Origin: an uncultured Acidimicrobiaceae bacterium
Lineage (GTDB): Bacteria > Actinomycetota > Acidimicrobiia > Acidimicrobiales > MedAcidi-G1
Assembly (NCBI GenBank): GCA_913030665.1
Contig: CAJWFS010000006.1
Location: forward strand, 1-55,667
Direction: 5' to 3'
Length of the DNA: 55,667 nt
Position 1 is the stretch's first letter, and every line of letters starts with the position of its first letter. A program made the translations under genes and the position numbers. The notes beneath the pieces were generated by a model. The model did not search any database, had not been told where the DNA came from, and worked only from the letters and a program-made list of their open reading frames with translations. Shown here piece by piece: positions 24,673 through 33,843 of this stretch.

Positions 24673-25888
24673 GCGTCGGAGGATCCGACGTCTCGCCAAC
24701 CACCAGGACCAACCAGAGTACGCCGAGGGCCATAACCGCGGCTAGGGCGACGGCCGCCCACGCCAGGCCGGCCGACGCGGCCACCAGGCCTACGAGGAGG
24801 GGCCCCAGCATCCGTCCACTGTCCGTGGCCACCGTGGCCACCGACAGGAACGACGCCGTGCCCTCGGCAGGCGACACGTCGCTTTGCAGGGTGAACAGCG
24901 AGCCCGAGCTGAGTCCGTTGCCGACCCCCATGACCAGCCCGGCCACCAGCACGCCGGTCGTGGTGTCCGCCGACGCCAGGAGTAGCAGGCCGACGGCCAG
25001 CAGTCCGTATGCCGGAACCATCGCCGACAGGCGCCCCAGACGGTCCATCACGTATCCCGACACCGGAAAGAGGAGCAGGTCCGCGGCATAGCCGGCCGCC
25101 ACGAGCACCCCGATCGCCGACGGGCGAAGGTCCAGGGACACCCCTACCAGTGGCAGCAGGACCATGCGCCCCTCCCGGGTCGCCATCGCTAGCGCCCCGA
25201 ACACGCCCACCCGGACCAACTGTCGGTGGTGGCGGCGGACAACCACTGCCAGTCCGGGGCCCCCGCTGCCAGTCGGTGCAACCTCCCGCTCGGGCCGACG
25301 TGCCGTCGGTATGACGGCCGGAAGGCCGATGGCTGCTGCCAGGCCAGCAGCGGCGAAGGTCCAGCGGCCACCCACCGTCTCGACCAGTACCCCACCGGTA
25401 GCGGTGCCCACCATTACCGACAGGCGCATGGACCCACCCATCATGGACATGGCCCGGCCCCTCAAATAGATGGGAACCCGGCGCGTCAGGTCGGTATGGC
25501 GGGAGAGCATCACCCCGATTGACCCCATACCGAACGCCAAGTGCCCGAGCCCTAGCACCATGACGTGTGCGACCAGGGCCATGGTGGTTGAGGCCGCGAC
25601 CATCAGGATGAGGGACCCTGTCGCCACACGCGCCGGGCCCAGACGATCCACCAGATAGCCGGCAAGGAGTGCGCCACCGGCCGCCCCAGCGGCGCCGGCG
25701 CCGGCAACGATGCTGGTCACCACGTACCCGTACCCCCCGGAGAGCAGCCAAATCGGAATGGCAACTAGCAGGGTGCTCATCGCGAGGCTGGACGCCATCC
25801 ACGGGGCGTAGATGGGCCAGACATGGGGCGAGAGCGATCGGAAGCCCATCCGGGCTGAGGCTAGGCGCGGGTCCCCCGTGTCTGTCAC
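24665..25888 (-). CDS. Major facilitator superfamily transporter
   Basis: A 407-aa polytopic membrane protein with about 12 hydrophobic helices. GYLVDRLGPARVATG is the classic MFS loop 2-3 motif (G-x-L-x-D-R-x-G-R-R type), and YVMDRLGRLSAMV repeats it in the second half. The start is taken as GTG 25888; ATG 25849 (MGFRSLSPHVW) is an equally possible start. It is a drug/metabolite exporter or solute carrier of undefined specificity. The small gene and YciI-like gene follow on the same strand. It is divergent from the SMP-30 gene with 233 bp between starts; I see no distinct regulatory motif in that gap beyond a weak 5-bp inverted repeat. Confidence 0.85.
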   Translation of the reverse strand: MTDTGDPRLASARMGFRSLSPHVWPIYAPWMASSLAMSTLLVAIPIWLLSGGYGYVVTSIVAGAGAAGAAGGALLAGYLVDRLGPARVATGSLILMVAASTTMALVAHVMVLGLGHLAFGMGSIGVMLSRHTDLTRRVPIYLRGRAMSMMGGSMRLSVMVGTATGGVLVETVGGRWTFAAAGLAAAIGLPAVIPTARRPEREVAPTGSGGPGLAVVVRRHHRQLVRVGVFGALAMATREGRMVLLPLVGVSLDLRPSAIGVLVAAGYAADLLLFPVSGYVMDRLGRLSAMVPAYGLLAVGLLLLASADTTTGVLVAGLVMGVGNGLSSGSLFTLQSDVSPAEGTASFLSVATVATDSGRMLGPLLVGLVAASAGLAWAAVALAAVMALGVLWLVLVVGETSDPPTRD

Positions 25889-26121
25889 AAAGCGGTGCGG
25901 CGCTACTCACATGCCAGTCATCTAGGTAGAGAGCGTCGTCTCTGGTCCCAACCCCGCGGGCCAGCGGCACTGGAGGTTGAAGGGCGGCTAGGGGCATCGT
26001 CTCAGCGGTGACTTTCGGCAAGGGATCGTCGGCATCTCGGCCTAGACATCTGATCCTCGTGCCCACCTTTTCCCAGCACCGCCGCGGCCCGTAACGTCGC
26101 TACAGCCGGCCTGCACTGGTC

Positions 26122-26997
26122 GTGTCGGCGCTGAACTACTCGGAGGTCACGGTGTCAGGACTCGAACTGCTGGTAGACGGTCTCGACTTCGGGGAGGGGC
26201 CACGCTGGCATGACGGTCGCCTCTGGTACAGCGACTTCTACCAGCACAATGTCTACGCCGTATCCCCCGGCGGAGCACGCGAGAGCATTCTGGACTTGGG
26301 TTCGGAACAGCCATCAGGCCTCGGCTGGATGCCGGACGGCAGCCTGCTCGTGGTCGCCATGACGGCACGCCGAGTGCTACGGGTGGCCGACGGCGAGGTG
26401 GCGATCCACGCCGACCTCTCCGAGATCGCCACCTGGCACTGCAACGACATGGTGGTGGCCGCCGACGGAACGGCCTACGTGGGCAACTTCGGCTGGGACA
26501 TCGAACACGACCGCGGGCATCCCCAGGCTGCCACCCTCGCCGTCGTCCGGCCGGACGGATCCGTCCAGTCCGGGCCGGGCGACCTGCTCTTTCCGAACGG
26601 CTCGGTGATCACACCCGATGGCTCCACCCTCGTCATCGCCGAGACCTTCGGAGGCAGGTTCTCCGCATTCCCACTTGATGCCGACGGGTACCCCGGTGAA
26701 GGCCGCGAGTGGGCACCGGTGCCTGGTACAGCTCCCGACGGCTGCACCCTGGACTCCGCTGGGGGCATCTGGTTCGCCGACGCTGCCGGCTCGGGTGTAG
26801 TCCGCGTGCTCGAGGGAGGCACCATCACCGACCGTCTGCCCACGCCCCAACCGGCCTACGCCTGCATGCTGGGAGGCGACGACGGTCGGACCCTGTTCAT
26901 CCTCACCGCACCGGGTGCAGGAGCCGACCGGGCCGGCACCGGTGAGGGCTGTATCTGGACCACCACCGTCGAGCAGGCCGGAGCCGGCCTCCCATGA
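26122..26997 (+). CDS. SMP-30/gluconolactonase-family lactonase
   Basis: A 291-aa six-bladed propeller hydrolase. ELLVDGLDFGEGPRWHDGRLWYSDF contains the metal-binding Glu (EGP), NDMVVAADGTAYVGNFGWD supplies the Asn ligand and PDGCTLDSAGGIWFAD the Asp ligand. Such enzymes hydrolyse sugar or other lactones with a divalent metal. The start is GTG 26122 (GTG 26152 is an alternative). Its stop overlaps the next ATG (ATGA), pairing it with a TauD-type dioxygenase. A lactone formed or opened next to the oxidation step is plausible. Confidence 0.88.
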   Translation: MSALNYSEVTVSGLELLVDGLDFGEGPRWHDGRLWYSDFYQHNVYAVSPGGARESILDLGSEQPSGLGWMPDGSLLVVAMTARRVLRVADGEVAIHADLSEIATWHCNDMVVAADGTAYVGNFGWDIEHDRGHPQAATLAVVRPDGSVQSGPGDLLFPNGSVITPDGSTLVIAETFGGRFSAFPLDADGYPGEGREWAPVPGTAPDGCTLDSAGGIWFADAAGSGVVRVLEGGTITDRLPTPQPAYACMLGGDDGRTLFILTAPGAGADRAGTGEGCIWTTTVEQAGAGLP

Positions 26998-27887
26998 CCC
27001 GCAGCATCACGATTTCGCCCATCACCCCGATCCTGGGTGCCGAGGTACACGGAGTTGACCTGTCCGAGGGGATTGATGACGCCACGTTCGCCATCCTCCA
27101 CGGGGCGTTCCTTGACCACGGCGTCCTGGTGTTCCGGGAGCAAGGAGCGATGGCTCCCGACGTCCAGGTGGAGTTCGCCCGTCGCCTAGGGCCACTCCAC
27201 GAGCATCCGGCGGCGCCGACCGACCACGAGAACCCCGCCGTGTTCCTCATCAGGACCCACAGCGCCTCCCCGATCTCCAACGGCAATGGTTGGCATTCCG
27301 ACGTCTCCTGCGACGAGCGGCCACCCTCGGCGACAATGCTCCAGGTCCACGTGCTTCCGGAGGGAGGGGGCGGAGACACCCTCTTCGCCGACATGGAGGC
27401 CGCCTACGCCACCCTTGAACCGGAGTTACGACACCGCCTCCGCGACCTCTCGGCCCGCCACGCCTCGGAGCACGTCTACCGCGGACGCTATGCAGATCGG
27501 GGCACCGAGGACGAAGGCACCACATATCCCGAGACGGTGCATCCTGTGGTCCGAAGCCACCCGGAGACGGGCCGACGGAGCCTCTTCGTGAACCCTTCCT
27601 TCACCGTGGCCATCGAGGGCCTCGATGAGGCCGAGAGCGACGGGTTGCTGACCGACCTGCACGCACACAGCGTTCGACCGGAATTCCAGATCCGGCTTCG
27701 CTGGAACCGCAACGACGTGGCCCTATGGGACAACCGTCGGGTTCAGCACTTCGCCATCTGGGACTACTGGCCGGACGAACGGTGCGGCCACCGGGTAACG
27801 GTGCAGGGCGACCGTCCGTTCTTCGACCCCAGTGGCGACGACCCACCGCCCTCACCGCTGCGAATGTCCATCGGGCACCTGGCCTGA
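26994..27887 (+). CDS. TauD/TfdA-family Fe(II)/2-oxoglutarate dioxygenase (copy 3)
   Basis: A 297-aa dioxygenase. H-x-D is in GNGWHSDVSCDE (about 100-111), the distal His in NRRVQHFAIWDYW, and the 2-oxoglutarate Arg in CGHRVTVQGDRP. LGAEVHGVDLSEGID is the N-terminal TauD signature. This copy is closest in layout to taurine dioxygenase, but no taurine transporter is near, so the substrate stays open. It is translationally coupled to the SMP-30 gene and converges on a DUF385 gene with 20 bp between stops. Confidence 0.88.
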   Translation: MTRSITISPITPILGAEVHGVDLSEGIDDATFAILHGAFLDHGVLVFREQGAMAPDVQVEFARRLGPLHEHPAAPTDHENPAVFLIRTHSASPISNGNGWHSDVSCDERPPSATMLQVHVLPEGGGGDTLFADMEAAYATLEPELRHRLRDLSARHASEHVYRGRYADRGTEDEGTTYPETVHPVVRSHPETGRRSLFVNPSFTVAIEGLDEAESDGLLTDLHAHSVRPEFQIRLRWNRNDVALWDNRRVQHFAIWDYWPDERCGHRVTVQGDRPFFDPSGDDPPPSPLRMSIGHLA

Positions 27888-27907
27888 ACGCGCCCGACCA
27901 GCCCGCC

Positions 27908-28414
27908 TCAGTCGGTAATGGCCTCGGTTTCAGCCAACCGCACGAGGGGAATCACCCGTTCGGTCTTCGCTTGGTAGTCGGCGTACCAGGCCCGGTCCTC
28001 CAGCATCGCCACCCACAGGGCGTCGCGCTCCGGCCCGGCGTCCAGGACCTCCTGCTCCGACCAGAACATGCCTCCCTGGATCCGAACCCGAACCCGGGGG
28101 TTGGCCGTCCGATCCCGCAGGTTCAGGACCCATGACGGATCCCGGGTCGCCCCGGCGAAGGAGCCGACCACGATGCGATGCCCTTCGGCGTCGCGCCAGA
28201 ACGGCAACGCCACCTTGTGTTCGTTGCCGGACCGGCGCCCGATGGTGTGGAGCAGGACGTGGTGCATGCCGGCCACACACCAGACCGCGTCGTCGTCGGA
28301 CATCTCCAGGCCCATGACGTGGCCCCTCGAGATCTCGATGATCTCCTCGTGGGAGGGGGTCTCCCACTCCATCTCGACCTTCTGGCTGGGGCCCTGCGGG
28401 GAATCGTCGCTCAT
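27908..28414 (-). CDS. DUF385/nitroreductase-family F420-type oxidoreductase
   Basis: A 168-aa protein of the deazaflavin-dependent (Ddn/Rv3547-like) family. VLLHTIGRRSGNEHKVALPF is the diagnostic motif, followed by GHRIVVGSFAGATRDPSWVLNL and an Asn-Pro-x-Val block (TANPRVRVRIQG). Members use reduced F420 to reduce quinones or other substrates. At 168 aa it is a usual length. It is divergent from a sulfatase gene, and a 21-nt perfect inverted repeat lies in the gap. Its use of F420 is inferred from family membership; no F420 biosynthesis genes are present in the window. Confidence 0.85.
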   Translation of the reverse strand: MSDDSPQGPSQKVEMEWETPSHEEIIEISRGHVMGLEMSDDDAVWCVAGMHHVLLHTIGRRSGNEHKVALPFWRDAEGHRIVVGSFAGATRDPSWVLNLRDRTANPRVRVRIQGGMFWSEQEVLDAGPERDALWVAMLEDRAWYADYQAKTERVIPLVRLAETEAITD

Positions 28415-28446
28415 GCGGGAGGACCGTACTCCCGGCTCGGTCCGAT

Positions 28447-28467
28447 GACCTGACCCGACGTCAGGTC
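28447..28467. promoter_or_regulatory. 21-nt perfect inverted repeat between divergent genes
   Basis: GACCTGAC-CCGAC-GTCAGGTC is an 8-bp perfect dyad with 5-nt spacing, between the DUF385 start (28414) and sulfatase start (28555). The symmetric arms and divergent position suit an operator for a dimeric repressor, but no regulator gene adjoins it. A hairpin in the leader is the other reading. Confidence 0.5.
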
Positions 28468-28554
28468 CCGGCAGAGCGAGCGACCTGGCAGCCCGGTTCC
28501 GACTGGGCTACCGACTTCTCCGGCCGCGACAATCATCTCGACCCTGGAGGCACG

Positions 28555-29991
28555 ATGTCCCGTCGACCTAACGTCATCCTCATCAACTGCGACGACCTGG
28601 GTTACGGCGACCTGGGTTGCTACGGGTCCACGCAGCACCACACCCCCGCCCTGGACCGGATGGCCGATGAAGGGGTCAGGTTCACCGACTTCTACATGGC
28701 GTCACCGGTCTGCTCGCCCAGCCGGGCCGCGATGCTCACCGGGAGCTACCCGCTGCGCGTCGGATTCGGAGGTCGGAGCATAGACAACGCACCGGTGCTG
28801 TTCCCCGGCCAGGCCCAGGGGCTGAACCCCGAAGAGATCACCATTGCGCGACTCCTCCAGGACGCTGGCTACGCCACCCGGCTGATCGGCAAGTGGCATT
28901 GCGGCGACCAGCCCGAGTTCCTACCTACCCGGCACGGATTCGACGGCTGGTTCGGGCTGCCGTACAGCAACGACATGGGCCGTCAGGTAGGGCCCGAGGA
29001 GGGCCTCTCCTACCGGGAAATCATGGCCCAACTCGGAACCACCCTTCCGGACGATGCCCCGATGCTCGCCGAGCGGCCGCCACTGCCCCTCATGCTGGAC
29101 AACGAGGTAGTGGAACATCAACCGGACCAGGCGGCCCTGACCGAGCGTTACGTCGAGGATGCCGTGGAGTTCATCCGGACCAATCGGGCCGGGCCATTCT
29201 TCCTCTACCTGGCACACATGTACGTCCACCTGCCGATCTACGTGCAGGACCGCTTCGTCCGGGATTCCAGCAACGGCCGCTACGGCGCTGCCGTGCACTG
29301 CATCGACTGGTCGACTGAGGTGCTGTTGGCCGAACTCAGGACCCTTGGCCTAGACGAGGACACCGTGGTCATTTTCACCAGCGACAACGGTGCCCTGATC
29401 CGTGAAGGTGGTGGGAGCAACGGTCCGCTGCGGGCCTCCAAGGGCACCACATGGGAGGGCGGCCAGCGGGTCCCCTGCATCGTCAGATGGCCCGGCACGG
29501 TGCCTTCGGCCAGGGTGGTGTCCGACGTCGCCAACGCCATGGACTTGTACCCGACGATCGCAAGGTGGTGCTCCGTTGACATCCCGGAGGACCGGACCCT
29601 GGACGGACGGGACTTGGGCGGGTTGCTCTTCGGCGGCGACGGTCCTGGAGCGAAACCGTTCTTCTACATCCTGGGGGGCAACATCGAGGCCGTGCGCCTG
29701 GGGCGTTGGAAGCTGCACGTCCGCAAGTGGAACAAGGAGCGGGTGAGGCTCTACGACCTGGAGGCCGACATCGGCGAACGCCACGACGTGGTAGACGAAC
29801 AGCCTGGGATCGTGGCCGAACTACTCGCCCTCATCGACGCCGCCCGGCTGGATCTGGGAGATGACGCCTCGGACGTTTCCGGCGCAGGGGTACGCCCGGT
29901 CGGCCGGGTCGCCAATCCGGTAACCCTCACGACATTCGATGCCGACACCCCGTACTTCATGGCTGAATACGACCTACCCGAACGGGGCTGA
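28555..29991 (+). CDS. Cys-type sulfatase
   Basis: A 478-aa type I sulfatase. Metal ligands are in NVILINCDDLGYGDLG (Asp13-Asp14). C53-S-P-S-R (CSPSRAAMLTG) is the formylglycine-conversion motif that sets the catalytic residue. IFTSDNGALIREGG and KWHCGDQPEFLPTRHGFD are further catalytic blocks. It removes sulfate from aryl or sugar sulfate esters. No transmembrane segment is visible at the N-terminus, so it may be cytosolic. It requires formylglycine-generating enzyme, which is not encoded here. GGAGG precedes ATG 28555 by about 6 nt. The downstream ADH/SDR genes may process the desulfated product, by context. Confidence 0.93.
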   Translation: MSRRPNVILINCDDLGYGDLGCYGSTQHHTPALDRMADEGVRFTDFYMASPVCSPSRAAMLTGSYPLRVGFGGRSIDNAPVLFPGQAQGLNPEEITIARLLQDAGYATRLIGKWHCGDQPEFLPTRHGFDGWFGLPYSNDMGRQVGPEEGLSYREIMAQLGTTLPDDAPMLAERPPLPLMLDNEVVEHQPDQAALTERYVEDAVEFIRTNRAGPFFLYLAHMYVHLPIYVQDRFVRDSSNGRYGAAVHCIDWSTEVLLAELRTLGLDEDTVVIFTSDNGALIREGGGSNGPLRASKGTTWEGGQRVPCIVRWPGTVPSARVVSDVANAMDLYPTIARWCSVDIPEDRTLDGRDLGGLLFGGDGPGAKPFFYILGGNIEAVRLGRWKLHVRKWNKERVRLYDLEADIGERHDVVDEQPGIVAELLALIDAARLDLGDDASDVSGAGVRPVGRVANPVTLTTFDADTPYFMAEYDLPERG

Positions 29992-30075
29992 GAAGAGCCG
30001 CCCGTACGCGCAGGCCGACCCGTACAGGCCGATCCAGACCTGATACAACGAGCCGGACACGACGAGCGGAGTCCA

Positions 30076-30834
30076 ATGCCCAAGGTGTTTGTACACGGAA
30101 ACCCGGAGACCGATGCGATCTGGTCCGAGCTCGTCGGCGAGTTGGCCGATCGGGGCGCAGATGGGATCGTTCTCCTCTCACCCCCGGGGTTCGGTGCACC
30201 TGTTCCGGACGGCTGGGGCGCCACCCGGTTCGAATACCGCGACTGGCTGGTGCGCGAACTGGAGGCGATCGTGGAATCCAGCGGCCCCGTGGACGTGGTG
30301 GGCCACGACTGGGGTGCCGGTCACGTCTTCGGGGCCCTGCTTGCACGCCCGGACCTGTTCCGGACCTGGTCCACCGACTGCGCCGGGCTACTGCATCCGG
30401 ACTACGTCTGGCATGACATGGCCCTGGCCTGGCAGATGCCGGAGATCGGCGAACAGGTCGTCGAGGCCATGCGGTCGGCCGACCCGGAGGACAACGTGGC
30501 CGGCCTCGTCGCCCTCGGGATGAGCCAGCATGCCGCCGAGGCCACCACCGAGGCCATGGATGCCGTCATGGCGGATTGCATCCTGGGCCTCTACCGCTCG
30601 GCATCACAGCCCACTATGAGCAAGCTCGGAGACGACCTGGTCCGAACGGCACTCCCTCCGGGCCTGGTGCTGGTGCCCACCGCCGATCCCTACGCAGGAA
30701 CCCCGGAGATGGCGATCCAGACAGCGGAAGGACTGGCAGCAGGAACGCTCCAGTTGGACGGCCTCGGCCACTGGTGGATGATGGCGGGGGCCGACCTGGC
30801 CGCTGATGCCCTGGTCTCCCACTGGAGCCGCTGA
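30076..30834 (+). CDS. Alpha/beta hydrolase (Asp nucleophile, dehalogenase/epoxide hydrolase-like)
   Basis: A 252-aa alpha/beta hydrolase whose nucleophile elbow is GHDWGAG, with Asp instead of Ser. That is the pattern of haloalkane dehalogenases and epoxide hydrolases. HGNPET gives the oxyanion region, PTADPYAG a second Asp and LGHWWMM the base His. The WDW-type Trp sits next to the nucleophile. GGAG precedes ATG 30076. It lies 85 bp after the sulfatase on the same strand; distinguishing dehalogenase from epoxide hydrolase needs the halide-binding residues or assay. Substrate unknown. Confidence 0.8.
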   Translation: MPKVFVHGNPETDAIWSELVGELADRGADGIVLLSPPGFGAPVPDGWGATRFEYRDWLVRELEAIVESSGPVDVVGHDWGAGHVFGALLARPDLFRTWSTDCAGLLHPDYVWHDMALAWQMPEIGEQVVEAMRSADPEDNVAGLVALGMSQHAAEATTEAMDAVMADCILGLYRSASQPTMSKLGDDLVRTALPPGLVLVPTADPYAGTPEMAIQTAEGLAAGTLQLDGLGHWWMMAGADLAADALVSHWSR

Positions 30835-30966
30835 CCCACCAGCCGACCACCGGGCCCGACTGCACCGACGTCTCTGCGGGCACACGTTGGCCCCGACGCC
30901 CGCCGGGGTGGACAATGCGCCTGCCCGCTGCACCGCGGGCGCCGACGACACAGGAGTCACCAGACG

Positions 30967-32049
30967 ATGCTTGGGCTGATCCAGGAGGGGAACGGCGAGG
31001 AGCACGTCCGCCTTTCCGAGAACCTCGACCACGCCGGTGCGGTCGAACCACGGCAGGTCCGGGTGGAGATCATGGCCGCCGGTGTGTGTGGCAGCGACCT
31101 GAGCTGCGTGCATGGCAAGTACTACATGCCCACCCCACTGGTGCCCGGACACGAGGCAGCCGGGGTCGTGGCCGAGATCGGCTCGGCCGTCACCTACTGC
31201 GCCGTCGGAGACCATGTGGTTCTCTCCACGTTCGGCAACTGCGGACACTGCCCGACCTGCGAGGCCGGAGACCCCGGCAACTGCGGATTCGGAGGCCTCC
31301 GCCACACCCACACCGAGGGCGAAACCCAGCTCTGGGGCTTCGCCAACCTTGGCGCCTTTTCGCAGGAGACGATCGTCCACGAGAACCAGGCTGTTCCGAT
31401 CCCGAAGGAGGTGCCGCTCACTTCGGCGGCGCTCATCGGCTGTGGCGTGATGACCGGGGCCGGTGCCGTGTTCAACCGTGCCCGGGTGGAACTGGGCGAC
31501 ACGGTGGTCGTGATCGGCGCCGGCGGCGTCGGCCTGAACGTAATCCAGGCGGCCCGTCTATGTGGTGCCTCCCAGATAATCGTTATCGACCGGATCGCAT
31601 CCAAGGAACGGATGGCCGTCGAGTTCGGGGCCACGGATTTCATACTCGCCGAAGGCGATGACTTCGACTCGATCAAGGCAGTCAACGAGACCAGCACCTG
31701 TGGCGTCGACCACGCCTTCGAGGTGGTGGGCAGCACGAAGCTGCTGGCCGACGCCATCTCCATGGTTCGACCGGGTGGGAACATCTGCGCCGTGGGCGTG
31801 CCCGACCTGACCGCCAGCGTGACCTACCCCTTTCAGGCGCTGCACCAGAACAAGAACCTCCTGGGCATCCGGGCAGGTGGCGGCAAGCCGCGCTCAGACT
31901 TTCCCCTGCTGGCCGACCTCTACCTGAAGGGCAGCCTCAAGCTCGACGAGCTGGTGTCCAACACCGCTGGCCTGGACGGCCTCCAAGGCGCCTTCGATGC
32001 CCTCAGGGCCGGTGCAGAGGCCCGCACCGTGCTGCTCCCGCACGGCTGA
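30967..32049 (+). CDS. Zinc-dependent medium-chain alcohol dehydrogenase
   Basis: A 360-aa MDR dehydrogenase. The catalytic zinc ligands are in AGVCGSDL (Cys) and PGHEAAG (His-Glu). The structural zinc motif C-x2-C-x2-C-x7-C is CGHCPTCEAGDPGNC. The Rossmann dinucleotide loop is VVVIGAGGVGLNVIQ, followed by Asp for NAD. It oxidises an alcohol or a thiol-adduct of formaldehyde (S-hydroxymethyl-mycothiol dehydrogenase is a related branch). Since N-demethylation upstream makes formaldehyde, a role in formaldehyde clearance is possible, although the genes are 18 kb apart. AGGAG precedes the ATG by about 12 nt. A SDR gene follows after 53 bp. Confidence 0.9.
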   Translation: MLGLIQEGNGEEHVRLSENLDHAGAVEPRQVRVEIMAAGVCGSDLSCVHGKYYMPTPLVPGHEAAGVVAEIGSAVTYCAVGDHVVLSTFGNCGHCPTCEAGDPGNCGFGGLRHTHTEGETQLWGFANLGAFSQETIVHENQAVPIPKEVPLTSAALIGCGVMTGAGAVFNRARVELGDTVVVIGAGGVGLNVIQAARLCGASQIIVIDRIASKERMAVEFGATDFILAEGDDFDSIKAVNETSTCGVDHAFEVVGSTKLLADAISMVRPGGNICAVGVPDLTASVTYPFQALHQNKNLLGIRAGGGKPRSDFPLLADLYLKGSLKLDELVSNTAGLDGLQGAFDALRAGAEARTVLLPHG

Positions 32050-32102
32050 GCCGGACCAGCCGGAAGCACACCAGACCGATCCAGACCAGCAGGAGGTCCC
32101 AA

Positions 32103-32882
32103 ATGTCTCGCATGAACCTCGAAGGCAGCTCATCGATAGTCACCGGCGGCGCCTCCGGCATCGGCGAGGCGAGTGCCCGCCAACTGGCCGGTGCCGGTAG
32201 TCGGGTCGTCGTCGCCGACCTAAACGAGGAGCGCGGCCAGGCCGTAGCGTCAGAACTGGGAGGCCTATTCGTCCGCTGCGACGTGACGAGCACGGACGAC
32301 GCCGACACGGCTGTGGCAGCAGCCTCGGAGATGGGCCCGCTGAGGGCTCTCGTCAACTCGGCGGGCCTCGGCCACCCGGGTCGCACCATCAGCCGTGACA
32401 ACGAACCGATGGACCTTTCAAAGTTCGAGTTCGTGCTCCGGGTGAACCTGATCGGAACCTTCAACATGCTCAGCCGAGCTGCCGGCGCCATGGCATTTAC
32501 CGATCCCCTCGACGACGACGGCCAACGTGGTTCGATCGTGAACATGGCTTCGGTGGCAGCGTTCGACGGCCAGATCGGCCAGGCCGCCTACTCGGCGTCC
32601 AAGGGCGGAATCGTCGGGATGACTCTGCCTATCGCCAGGGACCTGGCTGTGTCCGGCATCCGCGTCAACACGATTGCTCCGGGACTCATCGACACGCCCA
32701 TCTACGGCAAGGGCGAACAGGCCGATGCATTCAAGGCGCACCTGGGGCAGTCGGTCCTGTTCCCGAGTCGGCTCGGGTCCGGCGAGGAGTTGGCCTTCAT
32801 GGTGATGGAGCTCATCACCAACCCGTACATGAACGGCGAGGTGATTCGTGTGGACGGTGGCATACGGATGCCACCCAAATAG
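32103..32882 (+). CDS. Short-chain dehydrogenase, HSD10-like
   Basis: A 259-aa SDR. The cofactor loop TGGASGIG (about 15-22), NSAG in VNSAGLGHPG, catalytic Ser in NMASVAAFDG and YSASKGG (Y-x3-K) are intact. The C-terminal IAPGLIDTPIYGK and VIRVDGGIRMPPK follow the 3-hydroxyacyl-CoA dehydrogenase type 2 pattern, suggesting a fatty/acyl-CoA or 3-hydroxyacyl substrate. AGGAGG lies 6-7 nt before the ATG. Enoyl-CoA hydratase follows after about 98 bp, so both may act on an acyl-CoA intermediate. Specificity is not fixed by sequence. Confidence 0.9.
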   Translation: MSRMNLEGSSSIVTGGASGIGEASARQLAGAGSRVVVADLNEERGQAVASELGGLFVRCDVTSTDDADTAVAAASEMGPLRALVNSAGLGHPGRTISRDNEPMDLSKFEFVLRVNLIGTFNMLSRAAGAMAFTDPLDDDGQRGSIVNMASVAAFDGQIGQAAYSASKGGIVGMTLPIARDLAVSGIRVNTIAPGLIDTPIYGKGEQADAFKAHLGQSVLFPSRLGSGEELAFMVMELITNPYMNGEVIRVDGGIRMPPK

Positions 32883-32979
32883 GAATCCTGGCCCCCTCCG
32901 GCCGAGTCCCCCAGTCCCCCCGAACCGACGTGTCGAGAGGCCGTCATGCACGACCAACCGGCCCGATAGGAGCCCTGTC

Positions 32980-33753
32980 ATGAGCGATACCAACGAGCCA
33001 GCCCAGCCAGCCGTACTGACCGAGCGCCGCGACCGCGTGCTTGTCATCATCCTCAACCGCCCCGATGCAATGAACGCCATCAACGGCGACCTGTCCAATG
33101 GGCTCTGGTCAGCGATCCAGGACCTGAACTGTGATCCCGGGCTGACCGCCGGTGTACTCACCGGTGCCGGTCGGGGTTTTTGTGCCGGCATGGACCTGAA
33201 AGCCTTCTCCCGCGGGGAGGACATAGGTCCGATGATCAAGTTCATCCGAGCCGGATCGGAAAAGCCCCTGATCTGCGCCATTGAGGGGTTCGCCCTGGCC
33301 GGTGGCCTGGAGTTGGCCCTGTCCTGCGACCTCCTGGTGGCCGCCAGGGGGGCGAAGCTCGGGATTCCCGAGGTCGGAGTCGGACTCCTGGCGGCCGGAG
33401 CGGGTCTGTTCCGCCTACCCGGACGGGTCGGCTACGGCAAGGCCATGGAGATGGCCATCACGGCTGATCCCATTACCGCGGAGGAGGCCGCCGAGCACGG
33501 ACTGGTGGCCCGCCTGACCGATCCCGGCAGCGCCCTACAGGAGGCCCTGTCTCTGGCCGAGCGCATAGCTCGTAACGCGCCGCTGGCTGTCGCCGCCTCT
33601 AAGCAGCTCATACGGGCTACCCAGGGCAGCACGGAGGAGGAGTTGTGGGCGCTGCAGCGACCCCTCCAGGAACGGGTCTTTGCTTCCGACGACGCCAAGG
33701 AGGGCCCCCTGGCCTTCGCTGAGAAGCGCCCACCGGAGTGGTCCGGAGCCTGA
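32980..33753 (+). CDS. Enoyl-CoA hydratase/isomerase-family protein
   Basis: A 257-aa crotonase-fold enzyme. The oxyanion block is CAGMDLKAFSR and GFALAGGLELALSCDL, with catalytic Glu in LELAL and IPEVGVGLL. Both acid/base Glu positions of true hydratases appear present. ATG 32980 is chosen since GGAG lies 8-9 nt upstream, and the codons before it have no family match. It is placed with the SDR, so together they could hydrate and oxidise an enoyl-CoA in beta-oxidation. It converges on a thioesterase gene. Confidence 0.92.
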   Translation: MSDTNEPAQPAVLTERRDRVLVIILNRPDAMNAINGDLSNGLWSAIQDLNCDPGLTAGVLTGAGRGFCAGMDLKAFSRGEDIGPMIKFIRAGSEKPLICAIEGFALAGGLELALSCDLLVAARGAKLGIPEVGVGLLAAGAGLFRLPGRVGYGKAMEMAITADPITAEEAAEHGLVARLTDPGSALQEALSLAERIARNAPLAVAASKQLIRATQGSTEEELWALQRPLQERVFASDDAKEGPLAFAEKRPPEWSGA

Positions 33754-33843
33754 GGGACCCGACCTGGACGACTGGATTCCATTCCAGACCGGATGCGGCC
33801 TCGGACTGGAGGCCTCTACTAGGCCCGCTGTTCCGCCGACACC

